64,000 nt of DNA from Anseranas semipalmata. Lineage: Eukaryota; Chordata; Aves; Anseriformes; Anseranatidae. Made by a program: the position numbers and the translations under genes. Location: the NCBI GenBank assembly GCA_013399115.1, contig VXAA01001467.1, positions 248,001 to 312,000 of the forward strand, read 5' to 3'. The notes under the pieces were generated by a model. It worked only from the letters and a program-made list of their open reading frames with translations, was not told the origin of the DNA and did no database searches. Below, piece by piece: positions 45,401 through 56,583 of this stretch (position 1 is its first letter; each line of letters opens with the position of its first letter).

Positions 45401-48235
45401 AACGGTAACTGTGAAGTTGCTGGTTCAATTTTCAAACTGGATTTCTTTCCTTTCCAGGAGATGAAACCCCCTTGTCTCCATGTGGGGACAATAGAGAAGG
45501 CCTCCTGATATGTCTTCCCATCAAACAAAGGCTTGTTTTTGGATAAGAACAGTCTCCAAGGCCAAGCATTTTTGATTCAAACACTGCTGTGCTGGAATTA
45601 AGACCTCTCCACCTGTACCCTCAGCTTGGGATGTGACCCTAACCAATTTAATTGAGACCAGTAAAAATAAAGGACTGCATCCACTGATGCTAGTAATTTT
45701 TTGTAGCAGCTGTATAAAGAGAAACTGCAAGATTTTGACCCTCTCTGTCAAGTGAGCCAGCAGATAACCCAAGCAGATAATGCAGACAGCTATAAATCAA
45801 TAAAAGGTGTGATCAATAAAAAAAGCATTCTGTGTGGGATAGAACACATTTGCCAGAGATCTGGAAAGACAATGCCAAGGATGCCTTCCAAGTCTTCACC
45901 ATGTCCGGTGGAAAAGGCAGGCTGAGTGCTGGGATGGATCAGTCCAAGGGATAAAATACAGACTGAGAAGCACAGCTTTGCACCTCATCAGGAGTTTTCT
46001 GTTGCATTCAGATCCCTCTCTGTGGTGCGCAAAAGCAATATGAGTGCCTTTGGAGGGGACACAACGTGTGAGAATCAGAATCATTCAGGAGTGTTTCTTA
46101 CCAGAAAAGACTAACATGGTTGCACAGAAAACAGTATCAGGCAACCCAGATTATGTCCCACTGAAACCATTAAGCCTGTATGTGGAGCAAGAAGGCTGCG
46201 GTTTGGCCCTTGATGCTGTAAAGTGTGAAATCACCCTCCGCTGATAGTGGTGGGGCTGTAAATGTGAGACGAAAGCTAGCTGGTGTGTTGTAAAGGTCAT
46301 CAGACCACCCTGCATTGTGCAGAAAGCATGCTTCCAGAATGTTTGGAGAGGTGAGGACGGGACCTGTAGTTGTGTTGAAATTACTGCAAATGGATGTGTG
46401 GCCTTTTCCTGTTTGTGTGTCTCTGGCATGCCTGTGAGAACGTGAGGAGATAAGAACGCTGGAGGACTGATTCTCATCTTCACTGAGGAGCTTTCCTTTG
46501 GCTTTGGCAGCATAATTGCTATTTTTTTTTTACTCCCTGAAGACATTTTTTTACTTTGAAAAGGTAGAGGAAAAATGAGCTTTTACATCAGAAACTGTTT
46601 GGATCTATAACCTTTCTTTGTTGTTTGTACAGTGGCATAAAAGCATAGAAACTCTAATGGACTTTCCAAGAAAGTAATTACCTGGTGTACATCCTTAAAG
46701 CTTTTATTGATATTTAAAAGTGTAGCTAAAGAAAATACAGTGACAAAGTATTAATCTATTATATTTTTGCATCAATACAAAACAGCAGTTAATGCCACTC
46801 TTAGAAAAACTTCATAACTATTATTTCCTAAACCCACAATGGTGAGGAGGGAGAAAAAAACAGAGGGAGAAGTTGTCCTGATATAGCTAGGGCTGTTGTT
46901 TAACCATTCATCTCTCTTGATAATGGTGCTTGATCAAGGATATTTTATTTTCATTCATTATAACAATATTTTACTCCCCCTCATTTTAACTTAACAATTC
47001 TTTTTTTTTTTTTNGAATAGCAGCTGTGCTCCCGGTATAATTCCTGCACAGAAATAAAATCTAGTAGGCTGGTATGATTGCAGTGTGACTTGCAGCAGCA
47101 CTTCCCCATTTTGTCAGTGGGGCTGGCTGCTGCTGTTCTTTCTTCCGTCTCATACTTTCCCCCTAATTGAGGCCTCCATGCTCTCCTACCTCTCGGCTGC
47201 TGCCTCTTCCAGTAATACAACTCATCCACCCTAATGCATTTGCTCTTGTTGAAGTATATCCAGGAATAGCTTCCAGATGCTGTCATAGATGTCCATTTCA
47301 TTATTTCTGCTGAAGGGATTTCACTTAAATGTAGCTGCACCAAGAACAGCGGGAGTCTATGCCTAGTCTACATCTGCTCATCTAGTTCATCCCTCCAATC
47401 TCCTTGGCCAGCAGTATAGTTCAAAAACTCCAGCTTTTTTCCCTGTTCATGATGAATCTTTGGAATTAAGTGGATATGTTCCCAGACACCCAAACTTCAG
47501 AGTTCTTAGGAAGGTTAGTTTCTAAAAGTGGTACAACCATTCCAATGAAAAGATCTCAAAGGAAACACTAAACCCGCTTTTCACATCAAGAGCTCTAGAG
47601 TTTCCCCAGAGGTAGATGTTTATGCATCCAGAAGGCTCTTTGATAGGGGTGTGGGAAGGATTGGAGAGAGTCTTCAGGTCATAAAAAGCGTGATTAAATG
47701 TCCAGCCCAAAAAGGTATAATTTTATTTCTCTGTGGACCTAACCCTCATTGTGTTACACGTGTCAAACTCTTTCATTCCTTGTCATCATTGCAGTCTAAA
47801 AATTAGGGCACATAAAGGAGTGGGGCCCAAGGGAGAGAGGATGGAGAAATGTGCCAGATTGGTCTTGTAGATCAAGAGCCAAGAAAAATGGCCGTCTGTC
47901 AGATAAGTGAAAGACAGTGGAATGGAAAACACCTTAAACCACAGGGACCTGAAGAGAGAGGGCTGTGAGGAGCAAGGAGAAGGTGGAGAGCTGTGTCAGC
48001 TATTGTGAAAGAGAAGAGAAGGGCAATAGAAGAGAAAGGGCCTGCTGAACGGTCCCACCCAAAGAGCTGATGGAGATGGATTGGTCCCACAGTTTGGCTG
48101 CAGTTTGGGCACAGGTTGGGACTGGGGCTGACAGGACTTGATTTCTGTGAGTGAGTCATGCTGCCCACAAGAAAGTCCAATCAGTCACAGCCAGAGCATG
48201 GCTTTTGCTGCCTTGGGCTTGACTTCAATGAGAAT
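42471..48235. other. Gene-free intergenic stretch
   Basis: No gene was recognised. It contains AT-rich TATA-type sequence at 44578-44670 and a poly(T) ending in a single N at 47014. Open frames of up to 131 codons (46151-46546, minus) have no recognisable domain or splice context. Confidence 0.55.
46998..47014. other. Poly(T) run ending in a single N
   Basis: A T run starting about 47001 meets an N at 47014, then GAATAG. This marks an unresolved base or contig join at a homopolymer. Confidence 0.85.
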
Positions 48236-48540
48236 GTGTCCAGAGGAGGGCCACTAAGATGGTCAGAAGGCTGGAACACCTCTCCTATGAAGAAGGGTTG
48301 AGGGAACTGGGCTTGTTTAGCTTGGGGAAGAGAAGGCTCCGGGGAGACCTCATTGGGGCCTTCCAGTACTTGAAGGGAGCCTATAAACAGGAGGGGGAAC
48401 GCCTGTTTACACGTGTTGATAGTGATAGGACAAGGGGGAATGGTTTCAAACTAAGACAGGGGAGATTTAGGTTGGATATTAGGAGGAAGTTTTTCACTCA
48501 GAGGGTGGTGAGGCACTAGAATGGGTTGCCCAGAGAGGTN
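48236..48540 (+). mobile_element. CR1 LINE fragment, cut at a single N
   Basis: The plus-strand frame starting about 48259 encodes CR1 ORF2 C-terminal sequence: [59 protein letters not shown] and [12 protein letters not shown], then a stop in place of the usual Trp. The DNA continues as the CR1 GGGTTGCCCAGAGAGGT motif and ends at N48540. The rest of the 3' end is missing; following bases do not look like CR1. LINE copies normally lose their 5' end, so a missing 3' end exactly at an N suggests an assembly join or deletion. It is from a different subfamily or age class than the copy at 41875. Confidence 0.93.
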
Positions 48541-49796
48541 ATATGAGTGCGAGAGGGAAACTTCAGTAATGGCCTCTGTAAGTAGGAAGAAGTCCTTCTC
48601 CCTGGATTGTGCAGCAGGGCTCAGCTCAGAGGGGAGATGATCCCCAGGTACTCTGTGTGGCATCGCACGCTGGATGCTTGTGGCCATCCCCTTACAATGT
48701 GGGGGCCCTGACAGCATTGTTGTAAAAATGCTGTCGACTCGAGGCACAGCAGTGGTGCTACCCAGCCTGAGTGGCCACGTGGCTGTCTGTCTTGTGGCAG
48801 CTGGGCTCTCCTCCCTGAATAGCATCAGGGCTGGCAGGCTGGGTGCTCATTCACCAGCCTCCTGCAGACCTGGCTGCCCTGCTGCCATGCAGGGCTGTGG
48901 TTTATGGTTCTACTCATTAGCACAAAATCACTGAAAACTCTGTTGCGGGTAGGGGAGGGCCCTAAACTGCAGCAATTGTCCTAATATCACCCATCTCCAT
49001 TTTCTTCTCCCTCCTCTCACCTTGCTGTCCATGGTACCCTGTTTGGCATCTCTTAGTCTGCGAAGACTGATATAGACCCAAGCCCATGAAGACCTGGTGT
49101 TTCTCATTTAAATACATGTCACCGGCTCTTCATGTAGATGCTCCAGCATTTACTTGAAGATTCTTCATTTCACAGATGATTTGTCTTTCCTTCCAATGGA
49201 TATTTTCCTATCCTCCTGCACCCCACGTGTTTTTGCTTTTCCACAAGGCATGTTTAGTTTTAACAGGTAATTGTACCTCTAGATATTCGAAGATCTCTGA
49301 TTCTGGTTTTGAACGTGGTGGAACATGTGGTCTCAGTGGCATGGTGTGCTCTGGAGTACCCTATGGCTTTACTGTATGATAACATTGTAGTGGTATTGAT
49401 TGCTCCCTTTTAGTTTACACTCCTCCTCTTGTTATTATACCATGAGAAAAGGTGACTAGAAGTTCCTACTTTATTTCTTCTACACCATTAATTAATGTGT
49501 ACATACACACACATACATGTAATTATAAATACAACTTTATTCTGTCTACCCTTAGTTGGGTCTGTGGCTTGCTCTTACATTCTTTGCAGTCTCCTCTCAT
49601 GAGCAGCTTGTGCACTGTGCTTATTGGCAGTCTCTTTTTTGTTTGGGTATCTTGAGAAGGGTGCCTGGGATGAGACATGGGTTTGACATTGGGATACACG
49701 TTAATGTCCCTCCAGTACTGTCTAGAGCCCCTGTTCGTATCAGGAGAGTTTACAGTCTGGCAGGGAATGAATTTTTCTGTCGTATCTCCCCTGACG
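48541..49796. other. Gene-free stretch after the truncated CR1
   Basis: GC-moderate sequence with no recognisable gene. Overlapping frames on both strands at 48451-48934 give no domain. A short (AC)-rich patch lies near 49501-49518. Confidence 0.5.
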
Positions 49797-50060
49797 ATGT
49801 TTTACAGCTCCGCTCCTGTTCCTGGCACCTACGGGAGGACCCAGAAGCTCCACCAGGTCGGCGGTGCCATGCTGCCCGCTCCCGGGAGGGTTTGGCTGCC
49901 GGGAGCGCACCCGGGGCAGCCGCAAGGAGCAAGCGATGCCTGTGAGCAGCGCTGGGCTCTGCTCTCCCCTTGGTCCGAAGCTGTGCCTGCCTGTGGAAAA
50001 CAAAACATGGGAAGATGTCAGCGAGTCTGTTGGTGCCACATGTTCTTCACAGGCTGGGTT
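49797..50060. promoter_or_regulatory. Small GC-rich, CpG-containing patch
   Basis: A locally GC-rich segment with clustered CpGs between about 49825 and 49935. A 9-bp inverted repeat, CGCTCCCGG/CCGGGAGCG, lies at 49877-49885/49899-49907 and contains the palindrome CTCCCGGGAG. Open frames of 99-133 codons run across it on both strands, but none is recognisable. It may be a minor CpG island or a GC-biased patch. Confidence 0.35.
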
Positions 50061-50587
50061 CAGTGTAGCTGGGGTTGAACTGTCCTTTTAAAGTCAGCCT
50101 TCGGTATGCCTCGCGCTCCTCATAGGCTGTGGCATCCTCTCCTGAAAGCCCCCCGAGGCTCTGCTGAGCTTGATGGACAATTGCTTTTCTTTCTTGCCCT
50201 TTGTGCTCGCTCACAAAGGGAAACTGCTTGTCTTCCAGGAGGAGGGAGCTGAGTGAGGGAGGGAGGGACAGCGAGGAGGATTCTGTTGCTTGGCCTGGGA
50301 AGCCTGCACCTCCACGCTTCCAGCCACGTCCTGCCGCCAGGCTGGGCTGCTGTTGGTATGGCAACATATCCCTGCACTAACCAAACTGTGGGAGGTAAGG
50401 GAAAATAATTGTTCATCTCCATTTAACTAATGGGAAACTGAGTCCCAGAGGTTAAGTTTTCTGAAAGAAATTTAGAGGTGGATGTGTCCTGATAGTATTT
50501 TTGTTAAGGTGTCCACAATACCTAGATGCCACAGAAACCAAAGTGCAACCAGACCTGAATATTTAGGTAGCTTTGACAACTGTATCT

Positions 50588-50636
50588 CACACACACACAC
50601 ACAAAAAAAATAAAAAATAAAAATAAAAATAAAAAT
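50588..50636. repeat. (CA)n-(AAAAT)n compound microsatellite
   Basis: About seven CA units, then an A run, then AAAAAT/AAAAT units. Confidence 0.9.
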
Positions 50637-52495
50637 CAAACCTGGGCTTTTAAGAAGCTTTTGGCATTGTTCTTGCTCTGAAGTCATTAAAGGGACTGTC
50701 CCAAATGAACCGATGGAGGTCACAGAGAGTGCAGAGCAGGGATTGAGACACATCTCTGGAATGTGAGTTGAGTATCTTCTGGTGCTCTCCTCTACAGTAT
50801 TCATTTTTCAAATAAAATAAAATCCAGTTTCTCAGACTGAGCTCCTCTTTGTGCTTGGGTGGACAGTTTGGGTGCATTGAAAGATCAGAAGCAATTGAAA
50901 AAAATTCTGCAAGTGAATGAAAATTGCCTAAATTTGCAATACTATCTGTGGAAATGTGGAAGCCAATGGAGAACATCAGGCCTGTCCTGAATGTTGTTGG
51001 TCTCCACGCCCAATAGTTTAGCTATGTTTGTGTGCTTTGAAAAAGAATTCCATATGCAGGAGCCTGTTGCCTTGACCTGAACTTAGTAGAGGGGCATCTT
51101 GAGGCATTGTCACATCTTGGGAATGTGGCCTAGCTTTGCATCATTTATAGAGTATGCATTATTCTGGGCTAATGTGAAAGTAAGCCTTTGATCTCATTCC
51201 ATTGCACCAAGCGAAATAGATGTAACTGTTGAATTCCTTCCTCTTTTATCATTCCTCAGTCAATAATACTACAGCTTACCATCCCTCCATCCCCCTCCTC
51301 CTTTATGCAGCTTCTGGGGCAGTGTTGCTTTCCTTCTGATTTTCAATCCTGCTTCATTCCCCATGCTTTCGAGACAGGTTTTATACAGGAAAAAGGAAAA
51401 TACATTTCATAATGCAAACATGCCCTGCTCAGCACTTTCAGTTATCTTATTTATATGCTGCAGTACAGCTTTCTATGACCCAGTGATTATCATTTCCCAG
51501 AGCTATCATCATTTTAAAGCTACCTCTGAATTGTGCTCCAGCAGATGGTACAACCCTATGAGTACTGCATGAGAGCCTGACAGGGAGGGGATGGGGCAAG
51601 CTGCACATACACACAAACCAGGCTATTGCCCCAACAGCCAAGAAACCTCTAACATGCATTGTTTCTCAAAGTGTTCAATTTCAGCATGTGCTGTTGAGTA
51701 CTGTCAGGCTGTTAACCACCAGGGAAATCAAGGTGGTTGTTTTTTGTGTTTTTGGGCCTGTCTACCCAACTGATTTTATTAATTTATTTATTTATTTTTG
51801 CTGCATAACAACTGAGCTGATTAATTCCAAGATAGAATACCAAATAAGCAAGAGTCATTCATTATATGCAGTATTCTAATAGATTTCAGTGTGATCTAAA
51901 CTTGGATTGAATACTAACCCATTGATTGCTATTCAGTTGTTTAAGCAGCTGTGCTCCTAAGCTGAGCAATTGCACTGTGTCATCCTCTCCTTTCTTCCTT
52001 CGATTTCTACCTCCTTTTCTCCATTCTTGAAATGGCTAACCCCTCATCTATACATTTTCCTTCAGTGGATTGTGTCCTTCGTGACTGACTACCAAGTATA
52101 GAATGGAAATGGTAGACAGCCAGCTAAAGTCATGAAAGATATGTTATCCTCATGTAATCGGGTGAAATTCCCATGGGTATTTCACCACGCAGAGGAGGTT
52201 GTTATCATTCTTGTTGAGATGATAATAAAGAGGCGTGATTTACTGCTTCAGTTGTTTCAAAGGTGTCATTTGAACCTAGGGAAGTGTGGTGCTGTTACAC
52301 AGACCTGGACAAAGCCTAACAAAATAGTCAGTGAACATCTGTATCTGTAGGCAGGAGCATCAAAAAAAAAAAGGGGTTGATTATTTTCAAAATCTTGCAC
52401 TTTTCTTTGACTCAAAGTGAAGATGTGGTGCTTACCCACTGTGCAAATTAGGCTCTTTTTAGTCTTGATTCAGCAGTATATATAAGCATGTATAC

Positions 52496-52515
52496 ATATA
52501 TACATATGTATATAT
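52496..52515. repeat. 20-bp perfect AT palindrome
   Basis: ATATATACATATGTATATAT is its own reverse complement, inside an AT-rich stretch (52477-52560). Confidence 0.85.
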
Positions 52516-52926
52516 ACTTACTAATTTAATGTACATGCATTTTTATACATGTTAATTATACATTTAAGCACTTTTACAGATATCTAAACTCTTTATCTTC
52601 AGTAGTGAATGAACTACATAGTTAAATATGTACTCAAGGTATCTCATGGAAAGTGTGGTTACTTTAGGTATCTAAATCTGAGTTAGAGGTCTGTCTTCAG
52701 GCTATAGGCTTACACCTTCTGGCTTTTGCCACTAGTGATAATCTACCGTGGGACTGATTTTCTGCAGAATATTGGGAAAACCCTGCACATTCACTTGCTG
52801 CTTATGCCTGCAGCCTTTTAATAATTCTTCAGGTCTGCCTCCTTCCATATACCTTGTAGGAAAGGTTATTACAAGTGGCCACCTGAAGTTGGGAACTGAT
52901 GTAATAATATGAGAAGAATCATCATT

Positions 52927-52927
52927 A

Positions 52928-52958
<31 letters not shown>

Positions 52959-52966
52959 CAAAAAAC
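52927..52966. repeat. (AAAAC)n microsatellite
   Basis: About seven AAAAC units between A runs. Confidence 0.92.
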
Positions 52967-53952
52967 CAATCACTTAGTAGTAGGTCTTTTATTACACTCT
53001 GTGACTCAGATTGTATTGAGTTTGTTATGAATTCTGCTGACACTTCTGCAAGGAGTCAAAGCGGGACTGTATTGTGGTGGTAGAAAAAATTCCAGATCTC
53101 TTTAATATACTCTACTTGGATGCCAAAAATGGTTAGTCCCAATGGCCATTCTTGCTTTAACATGTTACAGAGAGGAAATAGCTGCAGGGAGAATTAGAGG
53201 AGAAGGGAAAATAGGCAGCTGGCTTATGGGTTAACTGTGAGATTCCTGCTAGCAAAGAATTTCTTTCTTCTTTCGGTATTGAAGCCTATGGATGATAAAG
53301 CTGAAGTTCTACATCATAAATTCCCATTTGGACATTCAGTTTTGAGAACCTACATCCAGCATCCTTATCATTTTGAAGTTAAAGTCACAATCAGTAATGA
53401 AATCTGCTTGCTTTTCACACACTGAAATTAGCTTTGATTCTTTGCCTGAAACATATGTTTAAAAGGCAACATGCACATACTGTGCAGTGACCCGATCAAA
53501 GCAATAAATACCATTGAAGTCATTTTCCGAAGCTGCCTACAGCATTAGTTTATTTTTAATATGGTCCCTCTGAAGGAGTGGTATAGGAAATACCTATGGG
53601 AGCTATTTCAATTGTCTGTCTGGGGTGAAGTCCCCACCTTGCACTGCTGAAGAAGAAAGTAAGAGGGGATACTAATTTGCCTTTGTTGTTATGAATGATA
53701 ATGTATAATTCATTGGATTTAGTTCCTTTCTAAGGAAAATGATATTCTGTTTGGGTGAGAAAAATGTTTCTTTGATACTTAGCATGATTTGAAGCAAGGG
53801 ATGACGGAGAGGGATAACGTTGTAACTGAGGACGGGGTTTAGTCTATGACAGTTTTCCTGATTCTGTATGATAGCTATTTTAGTCTTTTTGCTTTGTGCT
53901 ATTTGTCCTGCAGTGTTACTTGAAGAATTGCTCCTGACTCTGGAGGTTCCCT

Positions 53953-54037
53953 TCGTAGAACAAGGAGGATATGGAGATGGACCTATCCCCATAGGTAGCC
54001 TACTCCTCGTAGAACAAGGAGGATATGGACATGGACC
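53953..54037. repeat. Two-copy direct repeat, period 54 bp
   Basis: A 31-base segment beginning TCGTAGAACAAGGAGGATAT and ending ATGGACC occurs at 53953-53983 and 54007-54037 with one mismatch (G versus C). The 23-base spacer is only loosely related to the sequence before copy 1. The period is a multiple of three, so the minus frame shows a repeated PYPPCST peptide, but no gene is supported. Confidence 0.85.
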
Positions 54038-55585
54038 AAATGACCTTTTGTAAACCAAACATACTTGCACAGAGAGGGCTGTGCTCTCAAATGCAGGTGA
54101 GTACCCACAATACTTAGAGATTAGGTTGTTGTGCCAGGGTCACGGAAGAGTTCTGAAGCAGAGACAGTAAATGGGTAAGACCCCAGGTCAGTTTCACACT
54201 GTGATACCACCTTTCTTCTCATTTTAGCACCTTAAAATTACTAACCGTTTCTTGTGTTTTGTCATGCCAGAGTCACTGCAGGCTCAAACAAAGCATTTAC
54301 TGAAGTGCATGAATTTTCTCTCCCTTGAATTTCAAGTGACATGAGCACAGTTTAGATTTTACAAATCTGAAAGATCAGTCCTCTGGCAAAGGGAATACGT
54401 TTTTTGTCACTCATGGTCACAATTAGAATGACAACAAGGCCAGACTCCTCCATCACTCCTCTTTAACACTGTCAGCACCAGCTTTACCAGAATTATCCTG
54501 TCTGAAGCATGAATGGACCTTTTCATTTCTCACTTTGTTTGACCTAGGACTCTAGGAACTGTTTAATAGCATATAGGCTGATTTCTTCAGTTAAGAAATG
54601 ATTATGTCGAAAAATGGACTAAAAAATGTGCTCTCTTAGCCATGAAAGGTTAATTTTCTGTTTGTTTGGACACATTTGTAGAGTAGCTATGTTATGCACT
54701 GTGCTTCTAAGTATCGTTTCATGCCATATAATGAGTTTGAAATCTGTCATCTTCCAGGGCTTGCATTTGTGTGGGAAAGAGAGAGAAGCATGCAGGAGAA
54801 GTATATAGTTTTAGGAATACACTTTGATTCAATTTCTTGCATTTTATTATGGCCAGGACAGAAAATACTCAGATCTCATGCTGAAGACACGTTTTCAGAA
54901 TGCAGTGGTTTTGTTTTAAATGGGTCCCCAGAGAAGATGATCTCAGGCAGGAAAACAGTCTTTCCAAAGAGATAAGAATAATCATTGCATTTCTACTGTG
55001 CATTTCTGTAATGCTGTAAATATTATATAAATCGTAAGACAGAGATCATATTCAGTTGCTGACAGTGGAAGTCTGGCCACCAGTATGGTGAAACAGCAGC
55101 CTGACACATGAATTTGGCTGCAAGTTAACCAAAAGCCATCTCATTTTCTTAGCTATAAGTGAAGCACATGCAGATGGGCATCGGGAGTCTTGTAAGCTTA
55201 AGTGAATCTTGCCATGTAAGTGGTTTTCAGGAAACCATAAAAGGCAGATAAAATCCACCCGAAGTATAAATCTGAGACCAGACTGTGAGCTCCCTATTCA
55301 CGTAGCAAACCCTTACCCACCTGAAACTGATGTGACCATTGTGAGACCAGTGAAATTGCGGAGATTGTTGGGGAGGTCATTCAGATGCCTCGCAGTAGCA
55401 GGGACCAGCTCATCAATTCGATTCAGTACATAATTATGGTTAGATACTGAGCTCCCTGTTTATGAACAGCTTTGCTAACAAAGCTGATGGCATCAGCTGT
55501 GCAGCATGACCCCACTAGCCTGTGGAGGAAGGTCATCATTAGCTTGTCCTTAATGTACAAATGGCCATAGAGATTCCTTTCTTTC

Positions 55586-55616
55586 AACAATTCCTCTGTA
55601 GAGCAGAGGAATTGTT
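55586..55616. repeat. Perfect 13-bp hairpin
   Basis: AACAATTCCTCTG (55586-55598) and its exact reverse complement CAGAGGAATTGTT (55604-55616) flank a 5-base loop, TAGAG. The right arm overlaps the first copy of the adjacent duplication. Confidence 0.85.
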
Positions 55617-55652
55617 CCACTGCAAGGCAGTGTTTTGTTCCACTGCAAGGCA
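55613..55652. repeat. Short tandem duplication next to the hairpin
   Basis: TTGTTCCACTGCAAGGCAG occurs at about 55612-55630 and 55634-55652, with a TGT spacer. Period about 22. Confidence 0.85.
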
Positions 55653-55994
55653 GGCATAGCTAGCAAAGGTGGGTTTTGATCTATCATTGTCTTTTTGCCT
55701 GACCTGTCCTGGTCCTGAGGTTCACATGAATATTTTTGGAAGTTTTAGAAACTGCCAGAAGTACCTTAGTCATAAATAGCTCATGTAGAGGTGGAAGAAG
55801 TTCTGGGCATCAGTAGGCAATCATCAATCAGTCATAATAAGACCAGAGCATAGTTTCACATTTCTTTGTATGGGTTCGTTGAGTTGTCATGTGGGAGTTG
55901 CACAATGACAAAGCAGCTCTTCACACCCAGCTTCTGGTCCTGTGGTGGTGCAGAGCTTGTGTTTGCTACACCAACAGACTCATGAACAACCTGA

Positions 55995-56042
55995 AATCAG
56001 AATATCCTGCACTATGTGAATCAGAATATCCTGCAGTATGTG
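55995..56042. repeat. 24-bp tandem duplication
   Basis: A unit beginning AATCAGAATATCCTGCA and ending TATGTG is present at 55995-56018 and 56019-56042 with one mismatch. It lies in a plus-strand frame (55889-56083), where it makes a repeated SEYPA peptide, but the frame has no other support. Confidence 0.9.
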
Positions 56043-56550
56043 TTCTTGTTGGGGCAGGAGGACAATTTTGGTGTGACACTTAAGGAAAACAGTAACTAGA
56101 AATTGATTATTTTATGGAGCTGCTGGATGTTTCCTCGGTAAAGTTTATTTTTTGTCAAAAGATTATCATTTAAAAAAATGTGTGTCAAAAACTGCTGGTG
56201 AGGTAGGCTTCCATTCTTCAGGAATTTTCTGTACTTTCTAGTTGGAAAGTAACTGAGAACTAGGTTGATGTTCTATCCTGAAAACCAAGGCTCTGGTAAA
56301 GTAATTTTTTTTTTTAAAGATATTAAAAATTAAATGCAAATATTTAAAAAAATAATTAAATTTTATGGAAAATTGGGAACAAAAGGTGGTCAATTTCAAA
56401 GCCAGCAAAATAAAAGTAACTTCTTTTTTGTCAAAGGAAAACTGCTCCTGTTAACTAATTCTTAAGTCCCGCATGAATTGGGTGGATGATATGAGTCTTT
56501 GTTTTGTTTTTGCAGCCGGATTTTTAGGCAGCTCTTTCAGAGGTAGACCT

Positions 56551-56583
56551 TTTTTTTTTTTTTTNNNNNNNNTTTTTTTTTTT
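56551..56583. other. Poly(T) tract with an 8-base gap
   Basis: T runs on both sides of N 56565-56572; the length of the homopolymer is unresolved. Confidence 0.9.

Larger units (their letters stand above)
50061..53952. other. Gene-free intergenic stretch
   Basis: No gene was recognised. Simple repeats at 50588-50636 and 52927-52966, a TTTA-rich run at 51778-51798 and an AT palindrome at 52496-52515 are the visible structure. Confidence 0.55.

Noticed and set aside
45902..45960. ATGTCCGGTGGAAAAGGC as a histone-like start
   Set aside because: Only the first few residues resemble a histone H2A start; the frame stops quickly and no further similarity follows.
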